The notes under the pieces were generated by a model. That model worked only from the letters and a program-made list of their open reading frames with translations. It had not been told where the DNA came from and searched no databases. The position numbers and the translations under genes were made by a program. A DNA stretch of 64,000 nucleotides from Siniperca chuatsi. Its lineage: Eukaryota; Chordata; Actinopteri; Centrarchiformes; Sinipercidae. Below are positions 14,199-25,126 of the stretch, piece by piece. The DNA lies in contig NC_058052.1 in NCBI RefSeq assembly GCF_020085105.1, forward strand, positions 18,826,733 through 18,890,732, read 5' to 3'. Positions within the stretch are counted from its first letter, which is position 1. Each line of letters begins with the position of its first letter.

Positions 14199-15717
14199 TC
14201 AGTACTCAATCTTGTTATACAGGTTGTATAAAGGTAAAGCTGGCAGGTTGCTTCCCGGGTAATACAGGGGCGTCGGAAAGGCGATAGACCGGGGAACTGG
14301 AACACGCAGTAAGGAATTATCTCTGAAAACCAGCGGCATCCCCACTAGTGTCTGTGCGGAGGCGTGGGCCATGTTGGCCGCCTCCAGTTCAGCTGATAGC
14401 TGCCGTTTCCATTTGTTCCTCCTGTTCTGAAACCACGTCTTGACCTGAGTCTCCGTCAGCTGCAGGCTGGAGGCTAAGCAGGCCCGCTCCGAGCTGCTCA
14501 GGTACCGCTTCATGTCGAAGGTGGACTCCAGCTGGTACACCTGACTCCGGGAGAAAACCGTGCGCGTCTTCTTCTTGGCTGAGTTGCCCTGCTTGTCCGC
14601 ACCGTCTGTCTGTCTCTCCTCCGACAGAGGTGACATTTGATGGCACGGTCTCTCCCGCTCCTCCTTATAATCCTGCAGCAGAGGCTGTGGCAGGTGCGGC
14701 CGCCGTGCGAGCCCGTCATTTCCAGACAGAAGTCCTTTAGCGGGACCTTAACGCGAGCAGGAGGAGAAGGAGGTGATGAATATCATAACCGACAAACACA
14801 TCTGTGTTTTTCAACAGGCGAGTGAGAAAAAAATCATTTTACATTTTTTCGACATACTCAGTTTGAGAGTTCGTCAAGTGTGAACTCTGACTTACTAAAT
14901 CGACTGCTGAAAGCCGGTCACTTTTTAAATAAACAATTCAGCATGAGTATGCTCGGTGTACAGTAAGCTATTAATTAAATCCCGCTCTATTTAACGCTCA
15001 GTTGACGACGTGTAGTGAAGCCATTTTAGAAACATGTTTCATCAATTAGCAGGCTCAATTAAATTTGAAATGAGAGGAAAGACAGAGGGCTAATTATTCG
15101 ACCTTCCACTCCCCCGCTGCTGCTGCGATGATAGTGTGCACATAACAAACAAGTGGAAGTGGATGAGCTGCATGTGAGTGTTACAGTCACAAAAACAAGC
15201 TAATGAAATGTGAGCTGAAGTGAAAACAAAAACATAAAACAGGCCTGGTTATTTTTCTTTTTTTTAAAGGACCTAATTAGGCCTGCTTTCGTGCGATTTT
15301 ATATAGTAGGCTACCTAAATGAAAAATATGAAATAAATATATGTAATAACAGTTTAATTCTTCTTTTGTACCACTTCAACAATTGGTTTCGTTCCCTTTT
15401 CTGTAATAGGCTAATAATGATAATAATAATAAATATCCCTCACCTAAACATGAGAAGTTATGGGCTTGGTGCTGGGTGCATGGCTCGCTGTGACCCGTGT
15501 CGGAGCAGAAGCAGTCTGCTGAGTCCTCCCCGCCGCTGCACTCCTCCTCGGAGGACACCGACAGTGAGCGCCTCCGCGGCGGAGGCGGCGGCCCCTTGGA
15601 GAGCTCTTTGGTCCCGGAGCGCGGCGCATCGGACGGCGTCCCTAAAATTGACTGGATGGTAAAGCTGGAAATCGGGCCCGACGAGCACTTGCTCCCGCTG
15701 TCTTCTGCGCTACTCAT
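14199..15717 (-). CDS. hmx2: Homeobox transcription factor HMX2 (NKX5-2), two exons
   Basis: Exons on the minus strand are 15717-15444 (274 nt, ends at a GTGAGG donor) and 14746-14199 (548 nt, preceded by TTAAG). Joined in phase 1 they give 273 residues, the length I recall for human HMX2. An eh1-like repressor motif FTIQSIL lies at residues 19-25, followed by [12 protein letters not shown] near 50-60. The homeodomain spans about 149-208, starting [12 protein letters not shown], with helix 3 [14 protein letters not shown]. Thr47 distinguishes HMX2 from HMX3, which has Ile. The C-terminal tail [10 protein letters not shown] matches the HMX2 tail. HMX proteins are nuclear DNA-binding factors; from family knowledge HMX2 and HMX3 act redundantly in inner ear, lateral line and hypothalamus. 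The gene lies 7 kb downstream of hmx3 in tandem. The start is the first Met of the exon with HMX2-like N-terminal sequence. Confidence 0.97.
14746..15443 (-). other. hmx2: hmx2 intron
   Basis: The single intron of about 0.7 kb splits the coding region upstream of the homeodomain, at the same relative position and phase as in hmx3. That fits an origin of the two genes by tandem duplication. The donor is GTGAGG; the acceptor TTAAG is preceded by a pyrimidine-rich stretch (TCCTCCTGCTCGCG). Position 14746 itself is the first base of exon 2. Confidence 0.85.
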
Positions 15718-15775
15718 TCTCGCTTCATAACAGTAGTGAAGTATTGACTGAATCTGTCTGCCCCGTTGTATTCCG

Positions 15776-15995
15776 TTATTGGTCTCTACACGATTGGTGC
15801 GTAAAAATTACGAAAGCGGCTTTTGTCTAGCCTGTTTAATTGTGAAGTTTAAACATTGAAGGAGTTCACGGTGTTTTTTCTAGAGCTCGGGGAACATGAG
15901 TGTATTCCTGGTCCTCCTCCTCCCGCTCTGGATCAGAGGCAGCAAGGTTGCGTTGCTTCATTTGCATGTAGGTAAGCTCCTCCTGGGCCAATCGC
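15776..15995 (-). promoter_or_regulatory. hmx2: hmx2 proximal promoter region
   Basis: Two CCAAT boxes on the gene strand (plus-strand ATTGG at 15778-15782 and 15793-15797) lie 60-80 bp upstream of the hmx2 start codon. An octamer ATGCAAAT on the gene strand (15960-15967) and a plus-strand CCAAT at 15988-15992 lie about 250 bp upstream. No TATA box is evident. The motifs are seen; promoter function is inferred. Confidence 0.5.
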
Positions 15996-16879
15996 AGCCT
16001 CCAACATAAGCCCGGAAATTTCAAACTCCTGTCAAGGTTTTGAGATGGGATGAGGAGAGCGACAGAGTCGAAGAAGATCAACAGTGCTCATTTCTGCTTT
16101 CAGCTGCACTTAGAACACTTAAAGTAATGTTTATACTATGTTTAACTCGGGAGCTGCAACCTCTTTTAGTTTGTTATTAAAACAAATGCAATATGGGTTG
16201 TCACGGGCTAATATGATTTTGAGTAAATTCAAACTTGGTTATGAATTTTACAATTTTATATTGCCATGTCATATCTTGAGAAAATATGTCGAGATTAATG
16301 AAAAATATAATTTTGAAAATCAAAGTTTTTTCGCAATATCTCGACTTTAGAGTGTGTTATGTGGCTTAGGCCTATGCCTCATTTATAAATACAATTCTAT
16401 CTTGTGTGATTCATGAAAAATAGGAAATATGTCTATTCTCCTATGCAACCTGTACATCCAGGGAAAGGCTCAGTGAAGTGAGTATGACCTCATGCAAGAA
16501 CTGTCATGTCCGCTTTTTTTTTTTTCTATTATCCTATGCATGCTAAATTGGCTGGGGTGACGTTAACACGCATACAGTCTTGGAACTAATACAGAGGCCT
16601 AACTCATTTTTTCTGAAAATAATAAACTCATTCCGCGTCCATTATCTGCGATTAAGAATTAATTTGATCATTACTGGGCTAATCTGCCTCGTGATGACCG
16701 CGCTTGGAGTGGAGGCCGGCTAATTGATTGACTAATTGATTGGAGGCGGTGGGGGCTGAGTGCGCGCCTGCCTGTGTGTGTGCAGTGTGAGAGGGGCGCA
16801 CTTCCCACCACCGCCCTCCTCCCACCTTCATCACCCATGCTCTATCTGTGTGTGTGTGTGTGTGTGTGTGCGTGTGTGT

Positions 16880-17097
16880 TCCATGTTCTTATATCCCGGT
16901 GGGGACTTTAACCTGATTGCACATTAACCCATGGGGGCTTGTGTCACCGTGGGGACAAAAATTTAGGTCCCCATGGGTAGAGACTGCTTTTTGAGGGTTA
17001 AGACTTGGTTTTAGGGTACAGATTACAGTTTCGTTAAGGTTAGGATTAGGGTTAAGGTTAGGCATTTAGCTGTGATGGTTAAGGTTAGGGTAATGGG

Positions 17098-17171
<74 letters not shown>
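16880..17171. repeat. GTGGGGAC / GGTTAGG composite repeat with long (GT)n
   Basis: A GGTGGGGACTTTAACC and TAGGTCCCCA region is followed by repeated GGTTAGGGTTAAGG-type words, then an uninterrupted (GT)n of about 35 units at 17101-17171. A related unit with the order reversed lies at 26268-26480 (long (TG)n, then GTGGGGAC, GTCCCCAC and TTAGGGT words). Confidence 0.8.
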
Positions 17172-17172
<1 letters not shown>

Positions 17173-17367
17173 CTGCGGGACAGCTGCGGGGCTCGAGCTG
17201 GCGGTTCGGGCACATTATCCCTCTTTTACTGCTTTGTAAGGGAGCCCCAGACACATTACAAATGGTCAGCTTTAATCATCATGTCAGAGCTCTTCCCGGT
17301 AGCCACACAACCGGCATTCGGTGTTAAGACAGGCTGGTAAAGGGAGAAGACGGCTACTATGGACATT

Positions 17368-17433
17368 GATGATGATGATGATGATGATGATGCTGAAAGC
17401 AGCTTCTGTCGTCATCATCATCATCATCATCAT
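17368..17433. repeat. Inverted trinucleotide repeat (GAT)n ... (CAT)n
   Basis: A 25-nt GAT/ATG run (17368-17392) is followed after 20 nt by a 21-nt CAT run (17413-17433). The two arms are complementary and could form a 21-bp hairpin in either strand. Confidence 0.9.
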
Positions 17434-18032
17434 AGCAGCCAGACAGAAGCATCTGGATCCGCGCGTAAATATCGTCAACTGGCAGCGGGGCCGGCAGCTG
17501 CTTAACGATCTTAACAAAACGCTTACGCAGGGGAGGCTTTACTGAAGGGGGGCAAATATATGAGGGCAGTCAGGGCGGATGCTGGATTTATGGTGGTTAC
17601 ACATAAGGCGTGAAATCTGCAATGACAGTTAAATGGGTTTATTTTATATGCCGCTCTTTTCAAACAAAGACCTTTGTCAGTGTAGCCGCCTTCATCACTT
17701 TCAGACGACTTTTGCAAAGTGCGATTACTTCATCATAGAGATAGTGGACATAACAGGCTGCTATTGTGCTGCAGAGAATGAGTTACACACGCTGTTTTTA
17801 TGTCAGAGGTGGCGTTTATAGGCCTTCGTGCAGGCCGAGCAGTGTAGTTCTCTCTATTAGTATGGAAATGTTCATCCCTTACCCATGTTTCTGCGTTTCA
17901 CCGAGGTCTGGCGAGGCCCAAACAGCAAGGAGCGGGCCTAAGTTCGTGCTCTATCACAATGATAGGTGGTGGTATGGCCGCCCTACCGCAATAACAGAAC
18001 AAGATCTTTAGTAGGAGAGAAAGGTCTGAGAA

Positions 18033-18267
18033 AGACAGATGAAGCTATGAGGCGCTTTGATCTGGGAATCAAGCTTCGATAAATATTAAACAAAGACCCT
18101 TTACACGTGTGTATTATGATGTATGGCGTGTCCAACTCTAGAATAAGGAAATTACCAGAGAAAATGATATCAATAAATTTTCTAAGTATAAACGTTGATT
18201 ATGTTTCGATTTTCATTCAAGAAAGCGGGGCCTGCTCTTTTTTCAGGAGGTGTGTGTGTGTGTGTGT

Positions 18268-18324
<57 letters not shown>

Positions 18325-18566
18325 GTAAACGCAAGCAGAGCGCCCGAGCCCTGGAGGTGTACAATTTATGTAATCTGAGTGTGGAAATGAACTGGGTAAT
18401 TTATTGGAAAACACAAAGTCAGGAAGATTGGATCAGTACAGCCTATCCACAGGCTCCTATCCATCAAGTTCCAATTAACAACCTAACCATTGAGTTTTAA
18501 TGGCTTTCCAATCTACTGCCCTGATAGACTCATCAATTCCTCGGGGAGAAATTAAGAAAATCGACC
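18033..18566. promoter_or_regulatory. Putative hmx enhancer, copy between hmx3 and hmx2
   Basis: This block is a diverged copy of 30394-30920 in the same orientation. Shared words in the same order are AAGACAGATGAAG, GAATCAA..CGATAAAT.TTAAAC, CAATAAATTTTCTAA, TTGATTATG.TTCGATTTT, GGAGGTGT, GTAATTTATTG, TAATGGCTTTCCAAT, GATAGACT and ATTAAGAAAA. It lies 2.3 kb upstream of the hmx2 start. Family knowledge: a tandemly duplicated enhancer pair is reported at vertebrate Hmx loci (cranial sensory ganglia). Equating this block with the element between the genes is inference. A (GT)n(GA)n microsatellite (18252-18322) sits inside it. Confidence 0.75.
18251..18322. repeat. (GT)n-(AG)n compound microsatellite inside the putative enhancer
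   Basis: About 8 GT units are joined by ATA to about 26 AG units. The other copy of the element lacks this tract and has a G-rich stretch instead. Confidence 0.95.
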
Positions 18567-19220
18567 GCCCCTCGGCGTTTCAGTGTCATTCTTCACAGCA
18601 ACTATATGTCAAATTAAAAACACAATTAAAATTTAAACTGTTCCAATCAGACGGTGCCCCGCAACCTATGTTTCACTTAATAGAACTTTGATGAAAATCT
18701 GATGCTCGCATTCAATCAGCAAAGCAAATGGGATGGGATTAAAAGAAGATTTCCTCTTCAAGAAGTGTCAAAAGAGTTGTTCAAACACAAGAGTTTTGAC
18801 ATGTCACACCAGGGACTGTTTAATTTTGGAAATTCGCCAGTGGTGTGTATCTATAACAGGATGCGTTTTTTGACGCACAGGACCAATGTGAAAGGTGCTT
18901 TTTACACGCATTAACTTTTGGCCCATTTTGCCCGAGGAGGATGTTTATTGTTTGATATGATTTGTTAAAGACATGGAAAACTTTATAGGTGAGGATTAAG
19001 TTTATATATTCTACATCATTCTCGTACAGCTTCAATTGAAGTATCACTGATTCACATGGATAGGGAACCCTCTGCCAACCCCTCAAGGACCCCAGAGAAC
19101 CTAATTTCATGAACCACCTGCCAGAAATTATTCTTTAGGCTTCTGCCATTACAGAACCTATTTTGGTTTTCTAAATAAATGCTTTAATCTCTGCATGCCA
19201 CCTTTAAGTCCCGCTATACA

Positions 19221-19260
19221 CTTTAATAGTACACTACACATGTGTGGTGTACTATTAAAG
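19221..19260. repeat. 40-bp near-perfect palindrome
   Basis: The left half CTTTAATAGTACACTACACA and the right half are reverse complements with one mismatch and no spacer. CACATGTG is at the centre. Confidence 0.93.
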
Positions 19261-21295
19261 TACACTATATAGAGGCTAGCGTTAGGCAAGGTGATCGGGC
19301 CACTTGTGTGTTTCCAAACTGTAACTAAAACCTATGATAGGGCTTAAAATTACCCATTCAGCTCTCCATTTTAATGTAGCTAATACACTGAGCGCATTTC
19401 CCGGTCACGTCCGTTTGCCCCCGTTCCTGCAAATGTACTTTATCTGATTTGGCCCCGCTCCCTTCTCTCCTTTACATAAAGATGTTGCACAAATGGAAAT
19501 TATCGAGTGGTCATTTTTTCAATTTATGCGCGCAAATCAAGGTCATACGCTGAGTCGAAGCGGCGCGTGAACGTTGCTCTTACTTGACGCAATATGATGC
19601 AGACGTTTATGGATCGATATGTGCCAGAGGAATAATGCTATATTAATCTATTAATTTGCAGTAATGGGGCCGTGTTGAGTGTGCATGGTAGGTACGCGTC
19701 AATACTTGGGTGATCTGACGATATTTGAATGAACCCTTTGTCTCATGATGAGGTCATCATAGAGTTTATTGCTGACTGATGCATTTCAAATAATTAGCCT
19801 ACAGATGAAAACAGAAAATTACCTTTGAGGCAAAGGCTGTTCTAACTATATGTGAGTAATTTTTACTCATAGTCCCATCTGTTAAAATTTGAATTTCAGC
19901 AATTTCCTTTATGGCTATATGTCCATATATATGTTTGGGCAATCCAAGTGCAGTCATATTGTGCAGTCTGTTCTTAGATGTATTTCTGCAGTATACTGCA
20001 GGCAGATGTTCCTAAAACTGCCTCAAACTATGAAGCTATCAAACACTCTGGGAATTAAGTTTTGTTGAGTGTTTTAATTAAAGGGACCACGCAGACGCAG
20101 GTTGTTGCCTCTCCTGCAGATGTCAATAAGTGTCCAACTGGACTCTGTCACCTGATTACAGTCTGGAGGTGGATTCTCCTCAGATTCGTAAAGAAATGTT
20201 AAAACCTTTATTTAAATAAAAACATTACATCTTGGTGATTATTTATTACTGGTATTTATTAGGCTACTGATTACTGATAATTGCTATTTATTGTCCTTGC
20301 GCCCAACTCAACAGAGGCTCCCCTCATAGCCTTCTCCCCTAGGATCTGCATTGCTCCCTTGTAACTTTAGCATAAAACATCCAGTTTTGTGAAAAATAAA
20401 AATAATATAAAAATACTATATGCAGTTATATATACAGTATAGCCTATGTAGCCTAACTGTAAATACGAATTTCAGGCTTAGGTTCAGTCTCGGCATGATA
20501 TCTAACCTGGATCGTGTTAAAAATACCTATATTGAAATGTTATTCTGAAACTTTTTTTTCCTTAAGATTAAAAAGCAATATCACCACCATGGGGTGGGGC
20601 AACCTGTGTCGTATTTTTTATTACACTTTTATTCATTTCCATTGATTTTCTCAAATCACGCAATATCTCGAATCAAGTTGGAATTCAAATCTATCCACAT
20701 TCGCTCCCAAGTTCTGCTTTTCTTATTCAAGAAAAACGTTTATTTGCATGAAATTATCTCGTCATATTTCTTTTAGCTTTTTTATACCTTTAACTGTAGG
20801 CCTATTTATTTATTTTGTCTTCGCTGAGATACTCGCATCAAGTGTCTAGTGACACCATAGGGTGGCATGTGTTACAAAATACCTTTTTTTCAAACTTTTT
20901 TTTAAAAGATGAAACATTCATTTAGGCTACTATGTGCAATATAGGCTATAACTGTGGAGACATTGTGAGATGTTATTGTACAGATTTAAAAAAAAACAAC
21001 ATAATAGTAAGAATATAATTTTTCTGTTTTTTATAACCTGAAACAAGTGTCCTACCTCACCACTTAAATATAGCCTGAATGGCATCACAAATGTTCCTTG
21101 TAAAGAGAGATGTATCCTCATATCAAAAAATAAAATTACGTTCAGAAATAAAAAAGTGTTTGAAATACAAAAAGAAAAGAAAAATAAAATAAGAATGACT
21201 TCACAGAAAATTGACGGCTTGCTACAACAACAAAATAGGGAGGTGGAGATACGTGCCATAGATCCTGACATCCTTCCACCTCACACTGAACATAC

Positions 21296-21298
<3 letters not shown>

Positions 21299-21328
<30 letters not shown>
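21299..21328. repeat. (AC)n microsatellite
   Basis: About 15 AC units. Confidence 0.95.
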
Positions 21329-21330
<2 letters not shown>

Positions 21331-21536
21331 CCATGAGAGAGAGGGAGGAAAAAATGTTAAAAGACAGTAGCTCATGCTCAGGGAGTAATGTCCTCTTCTG
21401 AATACATTACCCATAATTTTGGCAAGATAGTGGCAATTACGCATGTAATTGACCGAGCCACTTTTTATGTAAAATAACGTTTTTAAAGTGCATAACACTA
21501 AGATGATTACAGAAACCCACCTGCCCAAGCGTCACG

Positions 21537-21570
21537 TGTGTGTGTGTGTATGTGTGTGTGTGTGTGTGTT
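21537..21570. repeat. (GT)n microsatellite
   Basis: About 17 GT units with one interruption (GTATGT). Confidence 0.93.
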
Positions 21571-22495
21571 GATGGAGGGTTCCGCGTGCATCTATTATCA
21601 GAAGATTAATTTGGCTCATCATCTCGGCTACTTTTAATATTTTTTTTCTTTTGGTGTCTCTTGGTGCACACCATTTTTTGTGAAAACTGTTTTATACTAG
21701 TGATTAAAAAAATAAAATATATGTTAATTATGAAATGGCTCCATTTAACCTCCTCTAGTCATTAGTGAGATTTTCTAATCCATCATTGGATATATAAGTC
21801 ATACAAAAATATCCTAAAATGTAAGGAATATTCTCCATTTATTTCACAACATGGTTCAGCAATACAATATCAAAACGTTATTTTACTGTACAAAGGAGAA
21901 GCCGCAAGTGGCAGGCCCTCTCCCCGGACCTCATTAAATATATACATTTACATATTTGTTTACAGCAGTGTCGTCGATATTTTTGCTGCTCCTGTTCAAA
22001 AACACAAGTAGATAAAGAGACATTGGAGCTCACACTTGTGCTTGAAGGACGTGTCCATGTGGAGGGAACAAGAGTGAGAATCACGAAAACTAAACATAAA
22101 GCTACATGGGTATTTTACAGTTGAGAGTGTCTTGATTGTCCCCTGTCAAGCGCTTTAAAAAGCAACAAAGAAATTACAACAAAAGCCTCATCAATATTCC
22201 ACCGAGAATAGATGCCAAAACATGTATATTTCCCATTCACAGCACACCGTCAGTGTATTGCACATCATCGTGTAATCAGTTCTGGAAATGTAAATAAAAT
22301 CAAATAATTATGTTAGATGATAAGCAGGCCCGCGCCTTTAGGCCGCCATTTTTTGTAAACAAGGTAAAGTTTTTTTTTTTTACACATCACACAGAGTTGG
22401 CCTGCCCAGCAACAGTCATGGTGTAAAAACTAGTGGAAAAATAAAAGACACTCATCAGACAGTGTAAGCAGGTGGACTCCTGAGGTGATAATTAC

Positions 22496-22545
<50 letters not shown>
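22496..22545. repeat. (ATA)n microsatellite
   Basis: About 16 ATA/AAT units, 230 bp downstream of the hmx3 stop and probably within its 3' UTR. Confidence 0.95.
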
Positions 22546-22775
22546 TAAAACATGGGCTTTGAATTGTCGGATCACGTGTAAACGGCACCCTCATGGAAAA
22601 TGACACAATATATTTGTAAAAGTAGGTCCATGTCGGCCCGACAGTGTGTCTCTTTTCTTTCTTTTTTTTCTTCATTCAGTCAGTTGTACAAAAATATTAA
22701 GTCTTTTTTTTTTACTTTTCGGATGAGCTGATTTTGAAAATAGACACCAACTTGTGCCGCAAGACTCAGCTCTTT

Positions 22776-24657
22776 TCAAACCGGTCTGAGCAGCGGCACG
22801 GATGTGACGATGGGGTGGGAGTAGTAGACGCCCGGGTGCGGGAAGGTGAGCAGCGGTTGGCTTGCGGGCACGTTGGCAGCGGCGCCTCCGCTCTCCGAGG
22901 CCGAGTTCTCGTGGTAGAGAATGGGCACCCGGACTATCCTCTGCGCCGCGGCGTGGCTCAGGTTGGCGGCCTCCAGCTCCGCGGCCAGCTGCCTTTTCCA
23001 CTTGTTCCTCCTGTTCTGGAACCAGATCTTCACCTGAGTCTCCGTCAAGTGGAGGGACGCGGCCAGACCGGCCCGCTCCGAGCTGCTTAGGTACCGCTTC
23101 ATGTCGAAGGTGGACTCCAGCTGGAACACTTGGCTCCGGGAAAACACCGTGCGCGTCTTCTTCTTGCGGCACGGTTTCTTGTCGTCGTCCCTCTTCTTCC
23201 ACTCTTCCAACTCGTCTTTTTTGGCTTCTTCAGTATCGCTCTCTTCCAGGATTATCTCGTCGCCGCTTTTGTTGTTGTGCTCATCGTCATCGTCGTCGTC
23301 TTTGGCGTCTGGCTCGGATTTGAGAACCAGGTCCGGCGAGTCTCTGTCTGTGCCCGAGGTTGGAGAGCAGTCTCTGGCTCCTGGTTTCTCGGTGACTGAA
23401 ATGGGGACACAGGGAGATGTGGTCATAAACACTGGGGCCTGAAGCTGTGTTTGGGATTTTATTACAGCCTGTTGATACTGGGCAGCCTGTGGGAAAACTA
23501 AAATGGTTATAAATAGTGCCAGAAAAATACGGCTTGCGACATAAACATAAACCATTTAGAGCTAGACGCGACTGACAAAACCGTGTTCAAATGTATTCAA
23601 GTAATTGTTTTTATCCAACTAAAGAGAACACTTTTAATAGACTAAACAAATAAAATATTCAAAATATGTTGGTCTTTATTTATAAGTTTTATTTGAACAA
23701 ACCAGGGTTGTACATTCACTCTCCTAACTGAACAGGCTTTCAAAAATCCCATGAACGCATGATAGTGCCATTCATATCAGCGTGTTTTAAATCCCACGTG
23801 AATAAATCACCGAAACAGGCAGGTAGAAAAGCTGCCAGGGACCGAGCCTCTGGGGTAAGATGTTCTTAGTGAGGCCAATAGACAAATCAAAAGCACGCTG
23901 CGCATCGTCGCCCTCATCCGATGATTTGATGATGTCTACTTCATTTTATGCTCAGTGTGTCACTTTATTGATCTATTATCCCGCGTCGTGGCATAACAAT
24001 ATAGGCCTTCATAGAGGACAAGGCGTCAAATCACTATGTACTCTGTGGTGTGGTAACACAAGGTATGTAATAATATTTCCTATCACCAAAACGCACAAAA
24101 TCCACATTTATCGAGTAGGCTACATATCTGAGTAGGCAGTGCAGTGACTGGTTTCTGACAAGTTATTATTGTGTCACAAAACGCACATAGGACATGCTCC
24201 TGAAAAAGTTTCCCCTCTATTTCACAGATTAAGAGGAAAAACTCCAACATCAAAATGGAATTCAACGGCTAAAAGTGTGACAATTGCTTGCTCATAAGAG
24301 ATACACTATATTTGCGCCCATAACAGGCTACATAATAAATATTGTTGTTTTCTGTCTGTCAGTCTTACCTTCGGTTCTGTGTAGGTGGACGGATGAGCTG
24401 AGGGCGTAGGGGTACCACCACGCCGAGGTGCGCTCCAAGTAGTGAGCCGGTAGACTGAACCTCTGTGCGGGCAGGTCAAAGCGCGGAAAGTTGAAGTCCC
24501 CGACTTGGGAGAGGGAAAATCCCCCCTCCAGGGCCGCCTTGGCGGCAGCCAGAACGGGCTTGGGTTTGGACGGTTTGCTATCACAGTTCAGCAGGTTCTT
24601 AATGAAGAAAGGAGAGTCCTTGGCCGAAGCGCACGTCTCTTGCGTTGTCTCTGGCAT
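22776..24657 (-). CDS. hmx3: Homeobox transcription factor HMX3 (NKX5-1), two exons
   Basis: Exons on the minus strand are 24657-24369 (289 nt, GTAAGA donor) and 23395-22776 (620 nt, preceded by a CCCATTTCAG acceptor). They join in phase 1 to 302 residues. The N-terminus has an eh1-like motif FFIKNLL (17-23), then [20 protein letters not shown] and SAWWYPY, all HMX3 hallmarks. SGTDRDSP and DEIILEESD follow the junction. The homeodomain is at about 174-233, with helix 3 [14 protein letters not shown], and the tail is SVPLLRPV. A run of six Asp (129-134) precedes the conserved acidic motif. The protein is shorter than human HMX3 because the long alanine and proline runs are absent. It is a nuclear regulator of otic vesicle, lateral line and neuronal fate, partly redundant with HMX2. 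The chosen Met (MPETTQE) starts the HMX3-like sequence; an upstream in-frame Met gives no family similarity. The a/b paralogue was not decided. Confidence 0.97.
23396..24368 (-). other. hmx3: hmx3 intron
   Basis: An intron of 973 nt, phase 1, at the same place relative to the homeodomain as the hmx2 intron. Reading open through the acceptor extends the frame upstream, but that extension lacks HMX similarity, while the spliced join [15 protein letters not shown] aligns with the family. Confidence 0.85.
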
Positions 24658-25082
24658 CGTTGTGGCTGTGGTCTGAACGCAGAGGACCACGGAAGCAGGA
24701 ATTAAAAGAGAAAAAAGCAAGGCTGACTTACAGACTGTCGATATCCTGGCTGTAAAGGTCCCTGTTTTATTCTTCTCAGTAATTTAACGCGGAGACTCGA
24801 TTTCACAGCCGGAGAGCACGTCAAAACACACGTCCTTCTAGTCTAGCAAAATAATAAAATAAAATGTTTGAGAGGTAAAAAAAACAAAACATGTATAAAC
24901 ACAGAGATGGCTCATTCCGGGCTCTGTCGTCAAAACGCAAACTGTGTCCACCGTGTCAGTCAGTCTGGCGTCTGATGCTAATGATGAAATAAAAATGTCA
25001 TCCAAGTTAAATGCGGAAAGTATAGGCGATTGGGCATGTACAATGGCAAATGGGATTAAGGGAGAGACGGTGAGGAGAGAGG

Positions 25083-25126
25083 GAGAGAGAGAGAGGGAGG
25101 GAGAGAGAGAGAGAGAGAGAGAGAGA
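25083..25126. repeat. (AG)n microsatellite
   Basis: GA-rich tract with GGGAGG interruptions, about 430 bp upstream of the hmx3 start codon. Confidence 0.93.

Larger units (their letters stand above)
16082..18032. other. Intergenic region hmx2 to the 18-kb element
   Basis: No gene. It contains a tract at 16140-16345 with TCGAGAT/ATCTCGA words typical of fish interspersed repeats, a TG tract at 16847-16879, a GTGGGGAC / GGTTAGG repeat (16880-17100), a long (GT)n and an inverted trinucleotide repeat (17368-17433). The part at 17560-17960 is non-repetitive and could be regulatory. Confidence 0.5.
18567..22495. other. Intergenic region between the 18-kb element and hmx3
   Basis: No gene recognised. 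It holds a 40-bp palindrome (19221-19260), CpG-containing mixed sequence near 19380-19720 that may be regulatory, AT-rich sequence with poly(A/T) runs, and CA and GT microsatellites near 21.3 and 21.55 kb. The segment near 22.1-22.4 kb, just downstream of hmx3, is probably its 3' UTR. Confidence 0.45.

Noticed and set aside
17035-17097. TTAGGG-like words as telomeric DNA
   Set aside because: They are irregular, mixed with GGTTAAGG, and belong to an interspersed composite repeat seen again at 26.4 kb.
17066-17340. Overlapping open frames of alternating Cys-Val or His-Thr
   Set aside because: They are translations of the (GT)n microsatellite; similar frames occur at every GT/CA tract in the window.
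22862-23399. Long plus-strand open frames opposite hmx3 exon 2
   Set aside because: They are antisense shadows of a GC-rich homeobox exon, without start context or family similarity.
23396-23555. Upstream extension of hmx3 exon 2 to a Met at 23555
   Set aside because: It reads through the intron and acceptor; the spliced version matches HMX3 across the junction, whereas the extension does not.
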